Notes under the pieces: model-generated
What the model saw: only the letters and a program-made list of their open reading frames with translations
Databases searched by the model: none
What the model was told of the DNA's origin: nothing
Translations under genes and position numbers: made by a program
In this document: one piece after another, positions 9,801-14,745 of the stretch
How positions within the stretch are numbered: the first letter of the stretch is position 1
How the letters are laid out: the number at the start of each line of letters is the position of its first letter
Assembly: GCA_023432075.1 (NCBI GenBank)
Contig: JAEYVD010000735.1
Span: 1 to 18,560, forward strand
From: Pseudomonadota bacterium
GTDB lineage: Bacteria > Pseudomonadota > Gammaproteobacteria > Burkholderiales > Burkholderiaceae_B
Length of the DNA: 18,560 nucleotides
Reading direction: 5' to 3'

Positions 9801-12800
9801 TGTAGTCCCCCGACACCGCGATGCTGCGCGCAAAATTGCCGACGTCGCCCGTACGGGTCACGAGTTGCGTGAGGCTGCCGTCCGGATTGGCGGCGTAGAT
9901 CGTCAGGGTGTTGGCGCCTGCGACGAACACGCGACCCTGCGCGTCGACCTCGATGGCGGACGCGGTGCTGAAGGGCTGGTTGTCGTACACGCCCGACACC
10001 GTCAGTTCGCCGTTGGCGCCGATGGCGTAGGCGTACAGCGTGTTGCCGGCGATGCCATACAGATGGCCGTCCTGCGACGTCACGAGCTGCTTGACCTGCA
10101 CGCTGCCGAGCTGGACGCTCTGGCCGTTGGCCGTCAGCGTTCCATCCGCGTTGACGGTAAAGCCCGTCAGGAAATAGTTGCCGCCATCGGCCTTCTGGCC
10201 CACCAGATAGACGTGCTTGCCGTCGGCGGAATACACGGCCGAGGCCGCGCTGAGCAGGCCCTGGATCTCGATGCCGTTGGCGTCGTTGCCGTCGTTCACG
10301 GCGCCCTGCACGAAGCGCTGCACCAGCGTCAGTTCACCGGTGTTGGGATTGCGCGTGAAGACGCTGAGCGTGCTGTTGCCCGCGGGCGACACCGGATGGC
10401 TGTTCGTGCCGTTGCCCAGCACGATGACGGTGTAGCCGTCGTCCGATACCTGGACGCTGTAGACGTACTGGTCGTAACCGTTGATCCGGCCGTCCGAGGT
10501 GTAGCTCAGATCGCTGCCGTCGACATCGAATGCGGGCGCGCTGTTGGCGGCTTCGGCGGCCGAGACCACGCGCAGCGTCATCTTGTGGTCGGCGGTCAGG
10601 CCGTCCTTGTCCGTGACGCGCACGGTCAGAACGTAATCGCCCGGCGCGGCGGGCGTACCGCTCAGCGTGCGCGTGGCTGCGTCGAACACCAGGCCGGCCG
10701 GCAGCGTTTCGACGATGCTCCATGCCAGCGTGTCGCCGTAGCGGCTGTCCATGTCCGAGAACATGTCGGCGCGCAGCGTTGCGCTGAAACCGCCCTGTCC
10801 TACGGTGGCCTGCCCGAATGACGCCGGTGCGCTGCCGTTCACCACCGGCGCGCGGTTGTCGATCTGGGCCACTTCCAGGTTCAGGTTCAGCGTCACACTG
10901 GCGCCGTAGGCATCGGTGACGGTGATGCTGATGGGATAGGTGCCGGCAACGAGGGCGGTGCCGGACAGGGTGCGGGTCTCGGGATCGAAGCTGATCCCGG
11001 CGGGCAACCCCGTCACGCGCCAGGTCAGCCGGTCGCCGTCCGCGTCGTTGAAGAGATTCTCCGGCAGGACGAGCTGGTAGTCCTTTTCCGTGGTGATCGT
11101 TTCGGGCGTGTAGCCGGTGGCAACCCCGGTATCTATCTGCGGTCCCGTGTTGGTGCGCAACGTGATTGTCAGGGCATCGCTGTTCAGCGCGCCGTCACTG
11201 GCCTGCACGGTCAGCGTGATGAACGTGCCCGCCGCCACGGCCGAATTGCCGTAGCTGACCTGTTGCAGCACCTGGTTCGCCACGGCGGTCGTGACATCGC
11301 CGGTGAAGCGGACCGTCAGGGTGTCGCCATTGACGATGTAGGTCGCGATCTGGTCGCTACCGCGCGAAATGACGCCGTTCGCCAGCGTCAGTCCGTTGCC
11401 GCCCTCGAAGCCGAAGACGCCGTCCGCCACGGATGCCTTGATGGTCACGCTGGCGCCGCTGTAGTTGCCGGCGCCGCCATCCAGCAGGTCGTAATTGCGG
11501 TCGGACAGGGTGACGCGGTCACCCAAAACGGTGTCCTGGCCCAGCGTCAGCGATTGGAGCGTCGTGTAGCGGGTAAGGCCGTTGCCGGCCACCACCAGCG
11601 ACATGCCGTCCTTGGACAGAGAGAGGTCCGCGCCATTGGTCTTGCCCGCGGCGTTGCCGACGAGCGTCAGGCCGCCATCGCTGGAAACGGCGTAGACGCT
11701 GACGGTGCCGCCGGTGGTGGCGGCATACAGCAGCGTGCCGTCCGCGTTCAGCGCGAGGCTGCCGATGTTGTCGCTGGCGACCGTGCCCACGCGCGTCAGC
11801 AGGTTGTCGGCCCCCAGCCTGAAGACGGAGATGTTCTTCGCGCCCGGTTCGCCCACAAACAGCAGCTTGCCGTCCGCGGACATGGTGATGGCGTAGTCGA
11901 CGGCGTCCTGGCCGGTCTTGTCCAGCAGCAGGCTGTCGACAAGCGTCAGCATCCCGTCCGCGCCGCGCTCATAGATCTTGAGCGTGTGATTGCCGTTGAT
12001 GAGCGCGCCGCTGTGAATGAGGGTGACGTAGTTGCCGGCCGTGGCCAGGTTGGCGTGGCGCACGGCGTCCAGACGCTGGATCTGCGTCAGCGCGCCGGTA
12101 TCGGTGTCGCGGCTGTAGACCCGCGCCTCGCGCCCGAAGTTGTTGGAGGCATCCACGTAGACCTGCTTGCCGTCGTCCGAGATCGCCAAGCCGCCGGTGG
12201 ATCCCGCGCCAACGGATAGCGTGGCGGCATGGCTCAACTTGCCGGCCGAATCGACGTTGAACTGGATCAGGTTGCCGTTGCTGGAGATGGTGTAGACGGA
12301 CTTTCCGTCCCCGCTCACGATCAGGTGATTGACGGTGCCCAGATCCGCCACGGTCAGCGTCTGGGCGTGGCTGAGCAGGCCCGAGGCCGCGTCCACCGCA
12401 AAGATGGACAGGGTGTTGCCGCTGCCCGCCGCATAGACGAACTTGCCGTCGGCGGAATAGGCGACCTCGGTGGCGCCGGCCAGGCTGCCCGCGCCGAAGT
12501 GATCCGCCTCCTGCAGCAGATCGCCCGTCAGCGCGGGTGCGACGTTGATGCGGCTGTCGATGTCGATGGTCGCCGTGATGGCGGACAGGTCCGTCGTCTG
12601 GCCGCCGGCGTCCGACAGGCTTTTCAGTGTGACCGATACCTTGCCGCCGTCCACCGACTTGTCCAGGATCTGGAAGGACATGCCGTCGATCAGCGCCTTG
12701 ACGCTGGCTGGCTCGGGTTTGAACGCATCGAGCTGCAAGGTGATCGTGGTGATGTTGCCGTTCACGGCAACGGCGTAGACGTAGCCGTCGCCATCGGCGC

Positions 12801-13155
12801 GGGTCGTGCCGCCACCGCCTTCCAGGGCGATGGTCTTGCCGTCGATCACCAGCGCCTGGTTGGCGCCGCTGCGATCCACGGTGACGACCAGTTCGGTCAG
12901 GTCGTCGGCGCCGCTCGTCTGCGCATGGACCTCGACGCCGCTGAACAGGTCGACCGGCGCAAAGCTGTCGGTGCTGTCGGTGACGACCACGGACGCTTGC
13001 GCGGGCGTGGCTTCCACGCCCGGGGCCGTGTCGGTCGGCGGCACGGCTTGCGCGGCCACGTCCACGGCCGTGGTGACGGCGGCGGCGTCCAGCAGGAAGC
13101 GGGGTTCCAGGGCCAGTGCCTGGCGGCGGAGCGTGGGGATTCGGCGGGAAGTCAT
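3046..13155 (-). CDS. Giant LEPR-XLL surface/exported protein with four beta-propellers and multiple Ig/cadherin-like modules
   Basis: This 3369-residue protein is a likely extracellular adhesin or matrix protein. The domain order, read from the sequence, is: LEPR-XLL motif (LEPRFLLDAA, 16-25); Pro/Thr/Ala linker; B module (57-204); propeller 1 (206-540); A module (541-668); two He_PIG/dystroglycan-type cadherin domains (669-866); propeller 2 (873-1232); A (1236-1373); B (1376-1532); propeller 3 (1540-1906); A (1908-2053); B (2056-2204); A (2208-2367); propeller 4 (2373-2730); A (2738-2869); two He_PIG domains (2870-3058); Pro/Gly/Asn/Asp linker (3060-3096); unique C-terminal region (3097-3369). 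I found no cysteine. There is no Sec signal, membrane helix, LPXTG site or RTX nonapeptide array. The acidic loops NDADGD (703-708) and TDADGD (2997-3002) could bind calcium. The start is supported by AGGA five bases before the ATG. It is followed by outer-membrane factor and adaptor genes and preceded by tadG (39-base gap), suggesting an exported partner of the Tad surface system. The ligand is unknown. Confidence 0.96.
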   Translation of the reverse strand: MTSRRIPTLRRQALALEPRFLLDAAAVTTAVDVAAQAVPPTDTAPGVEATPAQASVVVTDSTDSFAPVDLFSGVEVHAQTSGADDLTELVVTVDRSGANQALVIDGKTIALEGGGGTTRADGDGYVYAVAVNGNITTITLQLDAFKPEPASVKALIDGMSFQILDKSVDGGKVSVTLKSLSDAGGQTTDLSAITATIDIDSRINVAPALTGDLLQEADHFGAGSLAGATEVAYSADGKFVYAAGSGNTLSIFAVDAASGLLSHAQTLTVADLGTVNHLIVSGDGKSVYTISSNGNLIQFNVDSAGKLSHAATLSVGAGSTGGLAISDDGKQVYVDASNNFGREARVYSRDTDTGALTQIQRLDAVRHANLATAGNYVTLIHSGALINGNHTLKIYERGADGMLTLVDSLLLDKTGQDAVDYAITMSADGKLLFVGEPGAKNISVFRLGADNLLTRVGTVASDNIGSLALNADGTLLYAATTGGTVSVYAVSSDGGLTLVGNAAGKTNGADLSLSKDGMSLVVAGNGLTRYTTLQSLTLGQDTVLGDRVTLSDRNYDLLDGGAGNYSGASVTIKASVADGVFGFEGGNGLTLANGVISRGSDQIATYIVNGDTLTVRFTGDVTTAVANQVLQQVSYGNSAVAAGTFITLTVQASDGALNSDALTITLRTNTGPQIDTGVATGYTPETITTEKDYQLVLPENLFNDADGDRLTWRVTGLPAGISFDPETRTLSGTALVAGTYPISITVTDAYGASVTLNLNLEVAQIDNRAPVVNGSAPASFGQATVGQGGFSATLRADMFSDMDSRYGDTLAWSIVETLPAGLVFDAATRTLSGTPAAPGDYVLTVRVTDKDGLTADHKMTLRVVSAAEAANSAPAFDVDGSDLSYTSDGRINGYDQYVYSVQVSDDGYTVIVLGNGTNSHPVSPAGNSTLSVFTRNPNTGELTLVQRFVQGAVNDGNDANGIEIQGLLSAASAVYSADGKHVYLVGQKADGGNYFLTGFTVNADGTLTANGQSVQLGSVQVKQLVTSQDGHLYGIAGNTLYAYAIGANGELTVSGVYDNQPFSTASAIEVDAQGRVFVAGANTLTIYAANPDGSLTQLVTRTGDVGNFARSIAVSGDYIYVSTGTTGILTLHFDPVAKTVTKVSSVGSQMWGLELSADGKTLYAGGLTGALNVYRIGADGAPTLVKTIAHEGASGNYRAFRFGISPDGSSIYVGGFYNSPGLGHINIEKALAGAYAEGQTVKPAAGLTFGDADYDALENGAGDYNGATITIVRDDGANANDLFGFAEGGGLTLVGTEIRLNGDKIADFTSAGGVLTIAFTGQVSTATANAVLQQVTYTHDSKDPGATIRLKVQVRDQFASGVDSVVLALTVAQVNDAPVVVSTPTDTTYSPGSAAVGLFDGTTISTVESGQTIAGLTFTVSPAADGANETLTVDGTAIALVAGNGTTASGHAYTVTIANGVATVAITPAAGMPGDQAAALIDGVAYANHAASPTTGERSITLTAVRDSGGTDNGGKDTAEPDVVAKVSVQFEAPVLTTPVDSVGLNELISQLADGAPSTALKGVLDVFEVDGKFYLLRTTTEWNIDAMADLEVNTLYVLERGADGTLHIVQAIGNSDLGALAGAADLRVSADGKSLYVIANQGVVLFSRDTATGTLTAHGTFGADVVTEYGMIRDVLATGSLVYATAGDNLLVFRQDGTTLTLIHTYADAGDTGLQLDGANALTLSADGRFLFVGTSGGDTLASVFSLDPSGVPTFVMAAQGKDPAASDQFYFTQTLTVSPDGKTLYVVDFDNNQHRLHTLAIGSDGRLTALATTLPASEVKQIVVSPDGSAVFVIGADRIGVYSRGADGVPVRVGEISGYGDPFGDGLSFGEIRSATLSEDGTKLYLTGQFSFDDGVLVLDLKPAAAHYTEGSAPVAILPSATLADPQLDALNNGQGDYEGASITVERVGGAHPDDQFGFVGDANFRLDTASGQILLNDVAIATFSQTNGVLTLTFIGPVSQADAQNVLRRIAYSNASNDPTRDGATITLRTTLHDGDGHQDELLTEIELEGVNNAPIIDTTPRNPTFPAEGEPVKLFEGTTVDTVESGQNAARVIVTISPANAQDILGVDGGKIRLDKDSNGPQTTASGLQYMVTIADGVATVTLYLNASGERAAQVIDSLTYANTGSPLSGTRTISLTVQEWDTVNGSTDADDAATVTLAGPASPNTPPTVTGGDDVSYTERADAVLIAPDGVIADAQMDAFNAGAGNYDGAVLTITLGAGKSAADALGFEPGHGLTLENGVLKKDGVTIGTVSQADGVLTIRFSDAAGTIPTKADVQNTLRQISYANSSHAPADSVAISVTLTDQRGLASAAMDFAIDITAINDAPVVDADPVLSLGDLTHVQDLTTIPGLEKPTASVVSPDGTRVYVADGKGAIAVFSRDGDTGSLTYVRTFAAAGNLAGIKELVTAADGKSLYALRADGNAIGVFGVAADGTLTHQATITSNYELDGGSLNDMKGIALSEDGKNLYLINSYGIAYFNRDAQTGALTYVGAISGDMNAEPFLWQPTDIAVRGDLLFVVTNTSSSSTLIVYRRDGSGALSVLTHIQGGGTDAAGQTVLFSNLQHIAVSADGSTIFVSNSRTSAFNGWTGEYEVQEHPQAIDAFRLNAATGALTHLGALTGSQTVESIALSADGKALFVTVAGGTLNYYATASLSLIAAQGGLDGAGQIAVSADGGVIVVGNGLDVLNAPPAAQPVYVTEGDPVPLAPTLALSDAELDAADSYRDASVTFSGQAGDVFGFLPGDGYTIAGDIISFNGQAIATLTQTGDAATLRFTGDVGRAQANALLHRVTYASTDGTPGTRSVTITLNDGDIASAGYDVDVTVRLPNQAPVAGTDPYMPDTALAGRNYSVTLPETLFSDPEGGKLTWRVSGLPAGLTFDPDTRTITGVLAAPGQYTVVITVTDPEGASVSREVVFEAIEPPNTAPVDSGMALAPDVVRVGEPYAYTFPPGLFTDADGDALTWQITGLPDGLTFDPATLTIRGTTTAAGSVALIVSATDASGASVSRIITLTVATAETVPNPGTDPGTNPGTQPDPNANPNPGTPADVPPPDLSAWQREPVFASGTDAGVSDDTRDDAFRPLRQALGGMPAASGDAFSVPIRDGLSTPPQWTSTALLDELLADSLERRDADAARPFTMDAANGVRSPLVILASPDAPGLSFSSAALTGLWRADVAGNRQTYALPAGLIRSSSPIASLALRMADGSDLPTGVRLDAARGVIVAPGLADARTLPLELVVRTASGESRAIAVTVSAERMGAWRGGDALAARDDAPAADKPALSQQLRHSAAQDVLEAARQFLASLDDGAATGASDPAAARQATPITAAS
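3868..3978 (-). repeat. Short Pro-Gly/Asn/Asp linker repeats in the giant gene (residues about 3060-3096)
   Basis: Short degenerate units of the type NPGTDPGT, NPGTQPDP and NANPNPGT form a flexible linker between the last cadherin-like domain and the C-terminal region. The underlying DNA is built from similar 9-12 base units and is a plausible slippage site. Confidence 0.8.
3982..4548 (-). repeat. He_PIG / dystroglycan-type cadherin pair 2 (residues about 2870-3058)
   Basis: Two tandem domains: LFSDPEGGKLTWRVSGLPAG with TFDPDTRTITG, then LFTDADGDALTWQITGLPDG with TFDPATLTIRG. They mirror the pair near the N-terminus and close the repetitive part of the protein. Confidence 0.88.
4549..4944 (-). 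repeat. A module 5 of the giant protein (residues about 2738-2869)
   Basis: Hallmarks: VYVTEGDPVPLAPTLALSDA, ELDAADSYRDASVTF, VFGFLPGDGYTI, AIATLTQTGDAATLRFTGDV, LLHRVTYASTDGTPGTRSVT. It lacks the GAGxYxGA stretch found in the other four copies. Confidence 0.75.
4966..6039 (-). repeat. Beta-propeller 4, seven blades (residues about 2373-2730)
   Basis: The blades show ASVVSPDGTRVYVAD, LVTAADGKSLYALR, IALSEDGKNLYLIN, IAVRGDLLFVVTN, IAVSADGSTIFVSN, IALSADGKALFVTV and IAVSADGGVIVVG. Blade 5 carries a long insertion (residues about 2622-2645) that could form an exposed loop. Confidence 0.85.
6055..6534 (-). repeat. A module 4 of the giant protein (residues about 2208-2367)
   Basis: Hallmarks: YTERADAVLIAPDGVIADAQ, MDAFNAGAGNYDGAVLTI, ALGFEPGHGLTLENGVL, IGTVSQADGVLTIRFSD, TLRQISYANSSHAPADSVAI. 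This is the only A module that precedes rather than follows a propeller. Confidence 0.78.
6544..6990 (-). repeat. B module 3 of the giant protein (residues about 2056-2204)
   Basis: Hallmarks: GEPVKLFEGTTVDTVESGQN, ILGVDGGKIRLDKDSNGPQT, TVTLYLN, VIDSLTYANTGSPLSGTRTI. Close relative of B module 2. Confidence 0.75.
6997..7434 (-). repeat. A module 3 of the giant protein (residues about 1908-2053)
   Basis: Hallmarks: HYTEGSAPVAILPSATLADP, LDALNNGQGDYEGASITV, QFGFVGDANFRL, IATFSQTNGVLTLTFIGPVS, VLRRIAYSNASNDPTRDGAT. Joined to B module 3 through VNNAPII. Confidence 0.78.
7438..8538 (-). repeat. Beta-propeller 3, seven blades (residues about 1540-1906)
   Basis: The blades show a divergent first strand (VLDVFEVDGKFYLLR), then LRVSADGKSLYVIA, a degenerate blade around ATGSLVYATAGDN, LTLSADGRFLFVG, LTVSPDGKTLYVVD, IVVSPDGSAVFVIG and ATLSEDGTKLYLTG. 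Same lactonase-type blade pattern as the other three propellers. Confidence 0.83.
8560..9030 (-). repeat. B module 2 of the giant protein (residues about 1376-1532)
   Basis: Closely resembles B module 3: SPGSAAVGLFDGTTISTVES, LTVDGTAIALVAGNGTTASG, YTVTIANGVATVAITP, ALIDGVAYANHAASPTTGER. The shared segments suggest an internal duplication. Confidence 0.75.
9037..9450 (-). repeat. A module 2 of the giant protein (residues about 1236-1373)
   Basis: Same module as after propeller 1: AEGQTVKPAAGLTF, DADYDALENGAGDYNGATIT, LFGFAEGGGLTL, KIADFTSAGGVLTIAFTG, VLQQVTYTHDSKDPGATIRL. It again follows its propeller directly and joins B module 2 through VNDAPVV. Confidence 0.78.
9460..10539 (-). repeat. 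Beta-propeller 2, seven blades (residues about 873-1232)
   Basis: The blades show VQVSDDGYTVIVLG, AVYSADGKHVYLVG, LVTSQDGHLYGIAG, IEVDAQGRVFVAG, IAVSGDYIYVSTG, LELSADGKTLYAGG and FGISPDGSSIYVGG. Each is followed by a strand ending in a GxLT-type turn. Blade 1 has a longer loop (TNSHPVSPAGNS, 917-928). Confidence 0.85.
10558..11151 (-). repeat. He_PIG / dystroglycan-type cadherin pair 1 (residues about 669-866)
   Basis: Two tandem domains with the family signatures LFNDADGDRLTWRVTGLPAG plus SFDPETRTLSGT (701-733), and MFSDMDSRYGDTLAW plus TLPAGLVFDAATRTLSGT (798-834). Each ends in a VTVTD or VRVTD strand. The acidic loops suggest calcium binding between domains, as in cadherin-like folds. Confidence 0.88.
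11152..11535 (-). repeat. A module 1 of the giant protein (residues about 541-668)
   Basis: A beta-sandwich module directly after propeller 1. Hallmarks shared with the other four copies are: L-S-D-x-x-x-D-x-L, GAGNYSGASVTI, VFGFEGGNGLTL, an I-A-T or I-A-D strand, LTVRFTGDVTTAVANQVLQQ, VSYGNS, and a terminal ITLTVQASDG strand. The GAGNYSGA stretch resembles RTX superficially but occurs once per module. Confidence 0.75.
11536..12540 (-). repeat. Beta-propeller 1, seven lactonase/YVTN-type blades (residues about 206-540)
   Basis: Seven blades can be counted from the recurring S-x-DG-K-x-(L/V)-Y-(V/A) strand followed by a strand ending in LxVFxxDxxxGxL: VAYSADGKFVYAA, LIVSGDGKSVYTI, LAISDDGKQVYVD, a degenerate blade with NYVTLIHSG, ITMSADGKLLFVG, LALNADGTLLYAA and LSLSKDGMSLVVA. 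This is the pattern of 6-phosphogluconolactonase-like propellers, probably used here for binding. No catalytic residues were assigned. Confidence 0.85.
12544..12987 (-). repeat. B module 1 of the giant protein (residues about 57-204)
   Basis: An Ig-like beta-sandwich segment with VDLFSGVEV, ALVIDGKTIAL, GYVYAVAVNGNITTITLQL and ALIDGMSFQI. The same order recurs in copies at about 1376-1532 and 2056-2204 (FxGTTxxTVESGQ, DGxxIxL, ATVxxxx, xxIDxxxYAN). This first copy is the most diverged. Boundaries are approximate. Confidence 0.65.
13081..13110 (-). other. LEPR-XLL motif at the N-terminus of the giant protein
   Basis: Residues 16-25 read LEPRFLLDAA, after a basic start (MTSRRIPTLRRQALA). LEPR-XLL is a known short motif near the N-terminus of many very long repetitive bacterial proteins. 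There is no hydrophobic segment long enough for a Sec signal, so the motif may mark the protein for its dedicated exporter. That role is inference. Confidence 0.85.
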
Positions 13156-13160
13156 GGCAG

Positions 13161-13166
13161 TCCTGG
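13161..13166 (-). promoter_or_regulatory. Shine-Dalgarno (CCAGGA) of the giant gene
   Basis: CCAGGA lies five bases before the ATG at 13155, within the 39-base gap after tadG. No terminator hairpin and no complete promoter fit in this gap, so the giant gene is either read through from tadG or uses a promoter inside tadG. Confidence 0.65.
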
Positions 13167-13194
13167 AACGAATGAGAGTGATGCGTGGATAGGC

Positions 13195-14745
13195 TTATTC
13201 GACGAGCGTGGTCAGCGCCGCGAGCTGGCGCAGTTCGTCGACGATGTCGTCGAGCCGGCTCTGGATGCGGCCTTCTGAGACCACGAAGTCCCGGCCGGAC
13301 AGGTAGATCTGGTCCGCGCCCTTTTCGGCGCAGACGGCCAGACCCGGGCCGGCAATGCGCCGGAATTCCGATGCGCTGCGGATCTGGCCGTCTTCGTCGG
13401 TGGCCTCGTCGCTGCCGGTGACGATCAGGTAGAACTTCAGGTCCCGGGCCCGGAAGCTGCTGCACAGGCGGGAAAAGCGCTCGGTCACGACGCTGGCCTC
13501 GCCGCCGCCGGTGTCTGCATCGCCATCGATCTTCTGGCCCACGTAGGCGTTGTAGGCATCGGTGTCGAACCAGCGCTGGCCCGTGGAATTGACGAGAAAC
13601 ACGATGGCCTTGACGCGATCGCCCGTGCCGTCGTCGAAGTCCCGGGGAAGATCGTCGTCCAGTCCCCAGCCGGACCCGCCACGAAAGGCGGGCGCCAACG
13701 CCATGGCGGCCCAGCCCATCGCGATGGCGTGGTTGGTGTTGAAGCGCGTGCTCATCTGGTCGAGCCGGTCGCCGATCTTGGTGAGGTCGCGGGTCAGCGG
13801 CAGCAGAGCGGCGTGGGGGCAGCCGCGGTCGGCGACCATCCAGCGCGTGTCGTTCACGCCGGTGGCCTGGCCGAAGAACGGGTTGGGACCGATCCAGCGG
13901 ATGGGCGTCGCGCCCGGGCTGCCGTTCTCGGGCAGGTCGTGGCGGTAGTACACGCCAAATTGTCCGGCGGGCGGATCGGTCCAGAAGTAGTTGTCGCCGC
14001 GGTTCAGGCCGCGGTACATGCACAACAGGTTGGCGCGGCGGTCGGGGATGCGCCGGTCGGCAAGGCCTGCGTAACCTGAGCGGAACAGCGAGGTGAGTTC
14101 GACGGGATTGAGCGCGCCCGGCTTGCTCCAGAGGCGGATGCGGTTCGATTGCTCGGGGTCGTAGATGTTGACCGACTGGCTATACGGCACCAGCGCGAGC
14201 CAGGCGCTTTCGGCGTCTTCCAGCAGACGCGAGGCAAACGACTTTCCCAGCCGGCGCAGCGCGGCCAGGTTGGCGGCGTCCTCGCCCAGGGTGTTGGGCA
14301 GGGCCAGCGCCACTTCCAGCGAGCGCTGGCGCGAGACAGCGGCGGACGCGACCGTGACCGGCTGGTCCGGTGTTTTGGACAGCATGCTTGCGGCCTCGAA
14401 CGTCGCGGTGACGCGCGTGCCGGGCATGTCGTTCTTCGTGATGGTCTCGGCCCTGACGGACAGCGCCCGGCGCAGCTGCGCGCGGTCCATGCCCAGGTTG
14501 ACCGCCACATAGCGTTCGGCGATGTCCTGGATGTCGGCGTCGCGGGACTTGGCATAGGCCGCCGCCGAGGCGAGCGCCGCTGCGTCGGTGGCGCGCTTGA
14601 GCTGCGCGGCATCGGCGGTCATGCGCGTGCCGTCGGACGCGTAGGCGGCCAGGGCGGCGACCGCGCCGATCAGCAGCAGCAGGAATACGGCGGACGCGCC
14701 GCGTTGGCGGGCCAGCGAGATAACGCGGTCGGGACGTTGCTTCAT
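13195..14745 (-). CDS. tadG: TadG-like Tad pilus assembly protein with degenerate vWA domain
   Basis: This 516-residue protein has one N-terminal membrane helix (residues 17-35, GASAVFLLLLIGAVAALAAY) followed by the TadE/TadG-type stretch DAAQLKRATDAAALASAAAY, then a large periplasmic part. The TadG-style vWA fold is recognisable: strand and helix at 144-175 (EVALALPNTLGEDAANLAAL), LALVPYSQSVNI (183-194), TNHAIAMGWAAMALAP (337-352), VKAIVFLVNS (378-387) and a C-terminal helix ending IVDELRQL. The metal-binding DxSxS/DNTGS motif is replaced by LPNTLGE (149-155), so a functional MIDAS is doubtful. The expected Glu at +5 of a prepilin site is Phe (RG|ASAVF), so TadV processing is unlikely. The ATG overlaps the tadF stop (ATGA). 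It is the last tad gene and ends 39 bases before the giant gene. Confidence 0.9.
   Translation of the reverse strand: MKQRPDRVISLARQRGASAVFLLLLIGAVAALAAYASDGTRMTADAAQLKRATDAAALASAAAYAKSRDADIQDIAERYVAVNLGMDRAQLRRALSVRAETITKNDMPGTRVTATFEAASMLSKTPDQPVTVASAAVSRQRSLEVALALPNTLGEDAANLAALRRLGKSFASRLLEDAESAWLALVPYSQSVNIYDPEQSNRIRLWSKPGALNPVELTSLFRSGYAGLADRRIPDRRANLLCMYRGLNRGDNYFWTDPPAGQFGVYYRHDLPENGSPGATPIRWIGPNPFFGQATGVNDTRWMVADRGCPHAALLPLTRDLTKIGDRLDQMSTRFNTNHAIAMGWAAMALAPAFRGGSGWGLDDDLPRDFDDGTGDRVKAIVFLVNSTGQRWFDTDAYNAYVGQKIDGDADTGGGEASVVTERFSRLCSSFRARDLKFYLIVTGSDEATDEDGQIRSASEFRRIAGPGLAVCAEKGADQIYLSGRDFVVSEGRIQSRLDDIVDELRQLAALTTLVE

Noticed and set aside
3697..10821. A 2374-codon open frame on the plus strand, antisense to the giant gene
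   Set aside because: It is exactly codon-aligned with the minus-strand gene, so its openness only means that the rare codons TTA, CTA and TCA are absent from residues about 779-3153. The translation is Arg/Gly/Val-rich and shows no domain logic, while the minus frame shows regular repeats.
6360..11510. GAGNYSGA, GAGDYNGA and GAGNYDGA stretches that look like RTX calcium repeats
   Set aside because: Each occurs only once, at the same place in an A module, not as a tandem nonapeptide array.
13156..13194. Terminator or promoter between tadG and the giant gene
   Set aside because: The 39 bases contain no inverted repeat with a T-run and no pair of promoter boxes. Only a ribosome site can be supported.
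11263..13278. Further long plus-strand frames (11263-12219, 12229-13278) antisense to the giant gene
   Set aside because: They are also explained by high GC and avoidance of AT-rich codons, and have compositions like the other antisense frames.
11969..14023. 684-codon minus-strand frame spanning tadG and the start of the giant gene
   Set aside because: It is a shifted-frame shadow with Arg/Pro/His-rich composition. The other two frames encode recognisable TadG and the giant protein.
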